Below, piece after piece: positions 58,203 to 64,000 of a stretch of DNA of 64,000 bases. Below the pieces are notes generated by a model. The model worked only from the letters and a program-made list of their open reading frames with translations. It made no database searches and was not told the DNA's origin. This DNA comes from Candidatus Sulfotelmatobacter sp. (GTDB taxonomy: Bacteria > Acidobacteriota > Terriglobia > Terriglobales > Acidobacteriaceae), in the NCBI GenBank assembly GCA_036500765.1, contig DASYBM010000016.1:186001-250000 (forward strand), read 5' to 3'. Position numbers and translations under genes: made by a program. Position 1 is the first letter of the stretch. Each line of letters starts with the position of its first letter.

Positions 58203-58463
58203 ATGAACTACAAGATGGGATGGATTGGATCGGCTTCGTTCCAGGTCCTTGACGGTGCACGAGAGTTAGTCTTCGACTTGGCTGAGGGATTGAGCGTGCC
58301 TTCTGAATTCAAAGAGGGTGACGACATCGACATCATTCTTCACCCCGATCACCCGGCGAATATCTCAATGGGCATGAACAGCGGGTACTACGAGATCGTT
58401 CATCTCAAGTCGGGCGTAAAGTTTGAAGTGCCCCATAAGACCAGCGAGTGGAGATTCAAGTGA
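58203..58463 (+). CDS. Uncharacterised 86-aa protein between direct repeats
   Basis: An 86-aa soluble, acidic protein I cannot assign (MGWIGSASFQVLDGARELVF, EGDDIDIILHPDHPANIS). It looks compact and beta-rich, with no signal peptide, Cys or repeats. It is the only gene between two ~100-bp direct repeats, so gene plus one repeat may move or duplicate as a unit. The ribosome binding site is poor, so expression is not certain. Confidence 0.55.
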   Translation: MNYKMGWIGSASFQVLDGARELVFDLAEGLSVPSEFKEGDDIDIILHPDHPANISMGMNSGYYEIVHLKSGVKFEVPHKTSEWRFK

Positions 58464-58478
58464 CGATCCGATGACTCC

Positions 58479-58578
58479 GGCGGGTGGCGCCGTCCTTCAA
58501 AATGTTGGAAGGGAGAATACAGTGGCTGCCCCATCCTTTCGCGTTCTTCGCGAAAGGGTGGGAACCACGGACCTCGAT
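58479..58578. repeat. Right ~100-bp direct repeat flanking the 86-aa gene
   Basis: GGCGGGTGGCGCCGTCC through the family F hairpin (perfect CCTTTCGCG / CGCGAAAGG) to GGAACCACGGACCTCGAT. A third, altered end part occurs at 60607-60690. Confidence 0.85.
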
Positions 58579-58712
58579 GCACCGTGAACTTTCTGTGATC
58601 CCGCTCAAATAGAGATGGCCCGGCTGCCCCTCCTTGGCATCGTCAGCGCCGCAACCCACCCGTCAGAGAACAAAGCGGGAATACTCTTTCGTACTGATGT
58701 GCGGGGGCCAGC

Positions 58713-59663
58713 TTAGGCGGCCATAGGGGGCTTCTTCTTGTCGGCCACTTTGTTGGCTGCCTTGTCGGCGCGTCCCGCTCCAGCGTTCCTCTGCTGCTTG
58801 GACGATCCCCCCGGAGCGTCGTCCGCAAGAAACGAGCCACCGTTCCCGCACCACGAGTCACATAAGACCTCTATCTCCGCTGCCAGATCGGCTGAATTGA
58901 ATCCCATGCGAACAAGGGCGTCATCTTCGTCAGCGCGTTGTACCAAAAGTCTGGCGAATGACTCGAACCTCTCTAGCACTTTAGGATCGTGCAAGTCCAG
59001 ACGCCAGTTATGTGCCGCTCGGACACGCGTCTGGAGTTGAGTTAAAGCGTAGTTGCTTTCGCAAACAGAGGCCATGTAGCCCCAAAGTTCCTCGAGGCTT
59101 CCTGCGTGACCGAGGAACCCTAGGCACTGTGAGATCAGCAAGTTCAAACCGGACAAGTGCTTCCCGCGCAGAATCGCCTCCGGGCTCCACTTCTCCCTAA
59201 CGTAGCGCTGGAATTTGCCGGAAGAGGAATAAGCAAGACACATCGTTAAGTCGCCCGTTCGGAAGCAGCGTCCCACTTCGTGAAAAAGCATCAAGACCAA
59301 GCTGGAGTCGAACAGTTGAGGATTGACCTGAAGGGGATGCCCCATAAATGGGATCCCCTCGGTTCCGATGTGCTTCGAGAGAATTTCGGCTTCCCCTCGA
59401 AAAAGTTTTGACACCTTTACCCGTTCCAGATACTTCATTGAACCGAGAAGCCTGTCGCGGTGTTTCTCGAACAGTTCCCGCACGTCAGACTGCCGGAAAA
59501 TCTCCAGTTCCGCCCCGAGCTGCAGCCACATCATGGCCTCAACGTCCACCATTGCGTCGAATCGGCGAGGTGCGATTGCGATCTGATAGGTCCGCTTACG
59601 AGGGCCGATAAAACCCTCCTCAAACCTGCTCAGCTCACGACGCGACAGCGAGTGTGTAATCAT
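58713..59663 (-). CDS. Uncharacterised 316-aa protein coupled to a serine hydrolase
   Basis: A 316-aa soluble protein with no family I recognise. The body is mixed helix and strand (RRFDAMVDVEAMMWLQLGAE, VLMLFHEVGRCFRTGDLTMC). The last ~35 residues are a disordered Ala/Lys/Ser-rich tail. Its first 29 nt overlap the hydrolase stop, with GAGGG 3 nt before the ATG, so translation is coupled. FHEVGR resembles a short HExx element but no third metal ligand is clear. It is the likely partner or regulator of the hydrolase. Confidence 0.7.
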   Translation of the reverse strand: MITHSLSRRELSRFEEGFIGPRKRTYQIAIAPRRFDAMVDVEAMMWLQLGAELEIFRQSDVRELFEKHRDRLLGSMKYLERVKVSKLFRGEAEILSKHIGTEGIPFMGHPLQVNPQLFDSSLVLMLFHEVGRCFRTGDLTMCLAYSSSGKFQRYVREKWSPEAILRGKHLSGLNLLISQCLGFLGHAGSLEELWGYMASVCESNYALTQLQTRVRAAHNWRLDLHDPKVLERFESFARLLVQRADEDDALVRMGFNSADLAAEIEVLCDSWCGNGGSFLADDAPGGSSKQQRNAGAGRADKAANKVADKKKPPMAA

Positions 59664-60480
59664 CGTCCCTCACAAATGTCAAAGGCTTTAGGTACTTTCT
59701 GTTCGGCTTACAAATACTTGAATGCGTCTGGTTCTTCTCATAGTCGGCTGGTGGATCCGTCTCCAGAGCCTCTGCACCAACAATCTTGTCGTCATCAGGA
59801 AACAAGCTCCTAGCTCGGAACGCTCTAACATCCGGGTACTTCTTGGCCAACGAAACGGTGCGGTCACGGATGTCCTTCAGTACGGGAGATCTATCTGCGA
59901 GTTGTTTATAGGCTGCTGACTTGTGGAGACGAGACTCAACCAAGCTTCCGAGTACCGGGGTTCGAAGCAAAAGGCCGGCGTAACCAGATATGACGGTTCC
60001 CCAAAATGCTGGAGCGAAGAGTCTCAAGTTTGCGTTGAGTATACCGTCACCTTCAATCCGGCGAGCCCCCGGCGGCCCATGCTGGAGCGATTGAACGCGG
60101 CGCAAAATTGCACTCCGGATTAGGACGCCTCCTTCGGAGTGTCCCACCAGCATGAGTAACTTATACTTTCGAGTGGCCAGGTCGGCGTCCGCTCCAATTT
60201 CGCGCCACTGTGGCGAGGGATATACGCTGCCGATGAAGCTTAGGAGAGACGCCGCATTCGGCCCGATCTGACTCTCGCTTTTGTATGCGTAGAAGTAGGC
60301 ATCGTAAGATCCCCACCAAGGAACCGTCTGCTGCGAAGTGTCCATTAGGGTTTGGAATTGAATCCAGGTTTTTTCCGGACATCCCCAAAACCCGTGTACG
60401 AAGATAACTGCCGTTGTTACAAAAGCTCGGTCGGTAAGTGAGACATAGGATCGTCCCTTGAGATCAAGACGTTCGCGCAT
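59635..60480 (-). CDS. Alpha/beta hydrolase with complete Ser-Asp-His triad
   Basis: A 281-aa soluble serine hydrolase. The oxyanion strand ends VIFVHGF (about 26-31). The nucleophile elbow is GHSEGG with Ser115. Asp230/231 (FPDDDKIVG) and His253 (NQTHSSICKPN) complete the triad. The THSSICKP end is like lipase domains found in SERAC1- and STAND-related proteins. There is no signal peptide, so it acts inside the cell, perhaps on phospholipid or acyl-protein. GGAGG lies 6 nt before the ATG. It is the first gene of an operon with the 316-aa protein. Confidence 0.83.
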   Translation of the reverse strand: MRERLDLKGRSYVSLTDRAFVTTAVIFVHGFWGCPEKTWIQFQTLMDTSQQTVPWWGSYDAYFYAYKSESQIGPNAASLLSFIGSVYPSPQWREIGADADLATRKYKLLMLVGHSEGGVLIRSAILRRVQSLQHGPPGARRIEGDGILNANLRLFAPAFWGTVISGYAGLLLRTPVLGSLVESRLHKSAAYKQLADRSPVLKDIRDRTVSLAKKYPDVRAFRARSLFPDDDKIVGAEALETDPPADYEKNQTHSSICKPNRKYLKPLTFVRDDDYTLAVAS

Positions 60481-60571
60481 GCACGCCTCCGTATATTAAC
60501 TAAGTCGATTAGGCCTCCAGTGGGAACCGAAGACAAGAAAAAACCTGAGTCCGAAAGGAAACTATTACATC

Positions 60572-60587
60572 TTGACTTGGAAGTCAA
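60572..60587. promoter_or_regulatory. Perfect palindrome upstream of the hydrolase operon
   Basis: TTGACTT-GG-AAGTCAA, 7-bp arms with 2-bp gap, about 92 bp before the start. It includes a -35-like TTGACT on the minus strand, so a repressor here could block transcription. The downstream -10 is weak. Confidence 0.6.
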
Positions 60588-60606
60588 AATAAATATTGTA
60601 CGTTGC

Positions 60607-60690
60607 GAGGGGATCCCATCCTCTTGCTCCGCTTGCGGAAGAGCCTTATCCGAGCCTGTCGAAAGGGGGGAACCACGGACCTCGACGAGC
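60607..60690. repeat. Altered copy of the family F / direct-repeat end
   Basis: GGGGATCCCATCCTCTTG...GGAACCACGGACCTCGACGA with extra sequence in the middle. It shares its last 18 bases with the repeat at 58479. Confidence 0.65.
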
Positions 60691-60730
60691 CTATTTTCCT
60701 GTGCTTCGACTGCTCCGTCGGCGGAAACGG

Positions 60731-60760
60731 CCAACGACTAACGACCACCGACCAACGACG
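60731..60760. repeat. CCAACGA heptamer repeat at the prolyl oligopeptidase 3' end
   Basis: CCAACGACTAACGACCACCG ACCAACGACG. The TAG stop and last codons of the next gene lie inside it. Same repeat as at 10712 and 10814. Confidence 0.85.
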
Positions 60761-62978
60761 CCTCCCTCACCCCCAACTGCCAAAACAAAAACGAATAAAC
60801 ATCCGTATACTCCTCAATCTGCTTCGTCACCGGCTTCCCCGCCCCATGCCCCGCCTTACTCTCAATCCGTAACAAAATCGGCCGCGTCTTACTCGTCCCA
60901 TTCTTTGCCTCAGCCTGCATCTCCGCCGCCATCTTCTTCGCGTGCATCGGATCGACGCGCGTATCGGTATCCGCCGTCATAAATAACACTGCGGGATACT
61001 CCGTGCCCGCCTTCACGTGGTGGTACGGCGAGTAGGCGTAGAGCCACTTGAACTGCTCGGCATTTTCCGACGTCCCATATTCCGGGATCCACAATTTCGC
61101 GATCTGGAAATCTTGATAGTGCAGCATGTCGAGCAGCGGCACCTGGCAGACCACGGCGCGAAACAGGTCAGGCCGCTGCGTGATCATCGCGCCCATCAGC
61201 AAGCCGCCATTCGATCCGCCTTGAATCGCCAGATGATTCTTGTCGGTATATTTTTCGGCGATCAGGTGCTCGGCGGCGGCGATCATGTCATCGAACACGT
61301 TCTGTTTTTTCTCGAGCATGCCCGCGCGATGCCAGTCCTCGCCGAACTCGGCGCCGCCGCGCAGGTTGGCCACGGCGTAGATGCCGCCGTGCTCCATCCA
61401 GAGATAGGCGGTGCGGCTGAAGCTGGGCGTGAGACTTACGTTGAAGCCTCCGTAGGCTGTGAGGAGCGTAGGATTCTTCCCGTTCTTCGGTAGACCGTTT
61501 TTGTGCACAACGAACATCGGCACGCGCGTCCCGTCCTTCGAGTTGAACCACTCCTGCTTCACGCTGTAGCCATCGGGACGAATTGACGGCGCGTCGACTT
61601 TAGTCCAGAGCAAAGTCATGCCGACAGCGGAGGCAGAAGGCTCGGCTGGCTTCGTCTCGATATGTATCGGCGCGAGCTCCACGCGATAGATGCTGGGCGG
61701 CACAGTGAACGACGTGAATCCGAAGAAAGCCTCGTCCCGATCCCATCGGCCAGTCGTGCCGAAGACCGTGCCGATAGCCGGAAGCGCGATATCGCTGATC
61801 TTTTTTCCGTCGAGATCGAAAAGCTTCAACTGCGAAGTTGCGTTCTGCTCGTACTGGGCAAAGAGTTTTCCACCGTAAACTCCGGCCCCTTGCAGCACAG
61901 CATCGGACTGCGGAATGATTTCCTTCCAGTGTTCGCGCTCATAATCACCCGCATCGGCCACGAAGACACGGTAACGCGGCGCGTCTTCATTAGTAGTGAT
62001 GTAGAGCTTCCCGTCGTAAACGTCGGCGCCGTAAAGAAAATTCTTACCGGTCGTAATGCGCGTGGGCGGCGTGCCTTTCTTCAAGTCCATCAGATAAAGT
62101 TCAGACTTCGTCCACCCCTCGGAAACATTGATCAGCAGCCATTTGCCATCGTTCGAGAGTTGCACGCTGGGCCAGTCTTCGGCATCGCGGCCTTCGCCAA
62201 AAATCGGCTGATCGTCATTAACAGGATCGTCGCCGAGTTCGTGATAAAAAACGTGGCGGTTGTACATCTCCTGGCCGGCGGGAACATCGCCCGGTTTCGG
62301 ATAACGCGTGTAATAAAAGCCGGAATTGTCATGCTTCCACGCGATCGACGCTGCGCGCGTGCGTTCAATCGTATCGGGCAGCAGCGTGCCGGTCTTGGTT
62401 TCGATGATGCGCAGCGTGCTCATCTCCGACCCGCTCGGCGAAGTGCCGTAGGCAACATATTTTCCGTTGTCGCTGGGCTGATACCAGTCAAGCGCAATCG
62501 TCCCATCGGCGGCGAGTTCGTTGGCGTCGACCAGAACGCGATCCGCGCCGTTGAGTCCATCGCGTACATAAAGAATCGGCTGGTTCTGCATCCCCTCGCG
62601 CTTGGTATAAAAATAATGTCGTCCCGCAATCACGGGCGGCGTGACGCTGCCGATCTGCAACAATTCCGTCAGCCGCCGGTGAATAGCGTCTCGCCGGGGC
62701 AGGCGATCAAGTATGGCCCGCGTGTAGGCGTTTTCTTCTTCCACCCACTTCTGTGTCTCAGGACTGTTGCCGTTCTCCAGCCAGCGATAATTGTCGAGCA
62801 CCTTGGTGCCGTGAAACATATCGATCACAGGCTTCACCGGAGTTTGAGGAAGGTGCGGGGACGACGAAGAAGATGATGCCGAAGAGGACGGCGACTGGGA
62901 ATCATCCCCGGCCAATACCGCAGCAGCGACTAAGAAGAAAGAAGAAAGAGCGAGGAACAAACGCAACCCTCCTGCCAT
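60738..62978 (-). CDS. Prolyl oligopeptidase (family S9A), exported
   Basis: A 746-aa peptidase with a signal peptide and a Ser-rich linker (SSSASSSSSS). The N-terminal seven-bladed propeller covers about 60-460. The catalytic domain carries Ser in IQGGSNGGLLMG, Asp in TADTDTRVDP and His in KAGHGAGKP. It cleaves short peptides after Pro, probably in the periplasm. The last residues (SLVGGR) are coded by an intergenic repeat rather than by the conserved gene. Confidence 0.94.
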   Translation of the reverse strand: MAGGLRLFLALSSFFLVAAAVLAGDDSQSPSSSASSSSSSPHLPQTPVKPVIDMFHGTKVLDNYRWLENGNSPETQKWVEEENAYTRAILDRLPRRDAIHRRLTELLQIGSVTPPVIAGRHYFYTKREGMQNQPILYVRDGLNGADRVLVDANELAADGTIALDWYQPSDNGKYVAYGTSPSGSEMSTLRIIETKTGTLLPDTIERTRAASIAWKHDNSGFYYTRYPKPGDVPAGQEMYNRHVFYHELGDDPVNDDQPIFGEGRDAEDWPSVQLSNDGKWLLINVSEGWTKSELYLMDLKKGTPPTRITTGKNFLYGADVYDGKLYITTNEDAPRYRVFVADAGDYEREHWKEIIPQSDAVLQGAGVYGGKLFAQYEQNATSQLKLFDLDGKKISDIALPAIGTVFGTTGRWDRDEAFFGFTSFTVPPSIYRVELAPIHIETKPAEPSASAVGMTLLWTKVDAPSIRPDGYSVKQEWFNSKDGTRVPMFVVHKNGLPKNGKNPTLLTAYGGFNVSLTPSFSRTAYLWMEHGGIYAVANLRGGAEFGEDWHRAGMLEKKQNVFDDMIAAAEHLIAEKYTDKNHLAIQGGSNGGLLMGAMITQRPDLFRAVVCQVPLLDMLHYQDFQIAKLWIPEYGTSENAEQFKWLYAYSPYHHVKAGTEYPAVLFMTADTDTRVDPMHAKKMAAEMQAEAKNGTSKTRPILLRIESKAGHGAGKPVTKQIEEYTDVYSFLFWQLGVREASLVGGR

Positions 62979-63167
62979 GAGAGCTCCTGTGGAACCCGTC
63001 CAATCGTGGGCAATGAAACGACTAGAAAGCTAGAGTACCAGAACGGAAGTTACGCGCCGCGCCGACGTTACCGGCGAGCCCTTTTGGAACTTCAACTTTC
63101 AGACTTGCAGCCGGAATGCTATGATAAGGCGTCGGTCCGAGATCGCGGCACACGCCCGGTCTCCACA

Positions 63168-63246
<79 letters not shown>

Positions 63247-63288
63247 CTTTTTGCTTCTCGCTAATCGACCGTTTCTAATCGAGCCACT

Positions 63289-64000
63289 TCAGATGCCGGC
63301 GTACCAGGCGTATCCGGCTTCTGCGTTCGCGCCTCCGAGCCCTTTGCCGAAGCGCTTCTGGGAGTCGGTGACGGTCAGATGCGTGATGAACTTCACGCTC
63401 TTGTAGCCGAGTTGGCGAGGTACGCGCAGGCGCAGCGGGCCGCCGAAGCCGATGGGAAGATCTCCGTCGTTCATCGCGTAGGTGAGAAGAGTCTGCGGAT
63501 GCAGGGCGTCGGCCATGTCGATGCTCTCCCACCAGTCGCCGGGATCGACAGAGAAATAAACTACGTAGCGCGCCTGGGGCAGCGCGCCGGCGGCGTTCAG
63601 AACATTGATGAGCGGCGTGCCGATCCACTCGGCGATGTAGGACCAGCCTTCTTCGCACACAACTTCGGTGATCTGGCTGCTGCGTGGAAGACTTTTGATG
63701 TCGGACAGCGAAAACGATGTGGGATGCGCGACCATGCCATCGACGTCGAGGCGCCAATGGGCGAATCCCGTGGCCTGGTGGCGTTTGAAGGCATCGTTGA
63801 AGGGCGCGAGTTCGTTGGCGAAAGGAGTCTTCGAAATCATGCTGCGCGGGAACTCGCGCGCCAGCGAGTGCTTCGTGATGAGCCGCTGCGCGGCGTAGGT
63901 GAGCGTTTCGCCGGGACCGTAGATGCCGCCGCCATCGGGCGGGATGAGTCCATAGCGGCGCGCCACGGCGGCAGCCGCGGCCACGCCAGAAATGCCGGCC
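63289..64000 (-). CDS. MsrP/YedY-like molybdopterin oxidoreductase, partial
   Basis: The 3' part of a sulfite-oxidase-fold protein; at least 237 codons are present and the start lies beyond the window. The edge reads as the hydrophobic part of a Tat-type signal (GISGVAAAAAVARRYG). The Mo-cofactor cysteine is in TEVVCEEGWSYI, followed by WIGTPL as in the YedY/MsrP group, and the domain ends LRLRVPRQLGYKSVKFITHL. It is probably a periplasmic reductase of oxidised methionine or a relative. A membrane partner (MsrQ) is not in the window. Confidence 0.88.
   Translation of the reverse strand, partial: AGISGVAAAAAVARRYGLIPPDGGGIYGPGETLTYAAQRLITKHSLAREFPRSMISKTPFANELAPFNDAFKRHQATGFAHWRLDVDGMVAHPTSFSLSDIKSLPRSSQITEVVCEEGWSYIAEWIGTPLINVLNAAGALPQARYVVYFSVDPGDWWESIDMADALHPQTLLTYAMNDGDLPIGFGGPLRLRVPRQLGYKSVKFITHLTVTDSQKRFGKGLGGANAEAGYAWYAGI

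Noticed and set aside
58713..59663. FHEVGR as a zinc-protease HExxH site
   Set aside because: The second His is missing and no third ligand is visible, so a protease call is not supported.
61662..62876. A 404-codon open frame opposite the prolyl oligopeptidase
   Set aside because: No start site, domain or signal; the opposite strand carries the full catalytic triad and propeller.

Overview
The window reads as a stretch of chromosome from a soil-type Acidobacteriota, most likely class Terriglobia (Koribacter/Sulfotelmatobacter-like). This is inferred from gene content: GC-rich coding DNA, two secreted Gloeo/Verruco (NLYGTT) repeat proteins, a MoxR-vWA pair, many secreted glycoside hydrolases, an acidobacterial-type RpoZ next to rho, and several families of short intergenic palindromes. 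No IS element, prophage, rRNA or CRISPR array is seen. One tRNA (Asn, GTT) lies near the right end, and the last gene runs off the window.

Layout. 0.5-3.8 kb: a soluble PAS histidine kinase, an NtrC-type sigma-54 activator and a small receiver-plus-DHp-like protein. 4-7.8 kb: GT4 glycosyltransferase, CDGSH protein, Tat-exported FAD oxidoreductase. 7.8-13.5 kb (minus strand): zinc ribbon-rhomboid-TPR protease, vWA protein and MoxR ATPase, Lon-N protein, TPR protein. 13.7-18 kb: Cys-containing small protein, thioesterase, orphan VapB, TonB-C protein, Mrp/ApbC ATPase, sarcosine-oxidase-like enzyme. 18.2-34.7 kb: first GloVer protein, the hrcA-grpE-dnaJ-rsmE chaperone block, a UvrD-nuclease fusion, a 13-codon lysine-rich micro-gene with its own promoter, thiolase, secreted lipocalin-like protein, membrane PAS kinase, ComM/YifB, second GloVer protein. 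34.9-45.6 kb: pilin-like protein and PilT, GH18-like and GH9 secreted enzymes, rpoZ-rho with a long leader, two small secreted proteins, H+-pyrophosphatase. 46-55.6 kb: canonical GH18, VOC and PAP2 proteins, NAD epimerase, a brnT(frameshifted)-brnA toxin-antitoxin pair, secreted phosphoesterase, second GH18-like enzyme, GH16. 55.8-60.7 kb: an accessory-looking, repeat-dense segment with a lone PD-(D/E)XK protein, a PIN toxin-antitoxin pair, an 86-aa orphan flanked by ~100-bp direct repeats, and a translationally coupled serine hydrolase/unknown-protein operon behind a perfect palindrome. 60.7-64 kb: prolyl oligopeptidase, tRNA-Asn, partial MsrP-like molybdoenzyme.

How it fits together. The core genes (heat shock, Rho, omega, ComM, RsmE, Mrp, pyrophosphatase) are ordinary housekeeping functions. 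The accessory theme is extracellular polysaccharide breakdown (GH9, GH16, GH18 and two GH18-like paralogues with the same C-terminal signature) plus toxin-antitoxin modules. The most unusual items are the lysine-rich micro-gene, the hydrolase operon at 58.7-60.6 kb, the GH18-like pair with an altered acidic motif, and repeat elements that have grown into the 3' ends of genes or form a 29-bp inverted repeat between moxR and vwa.
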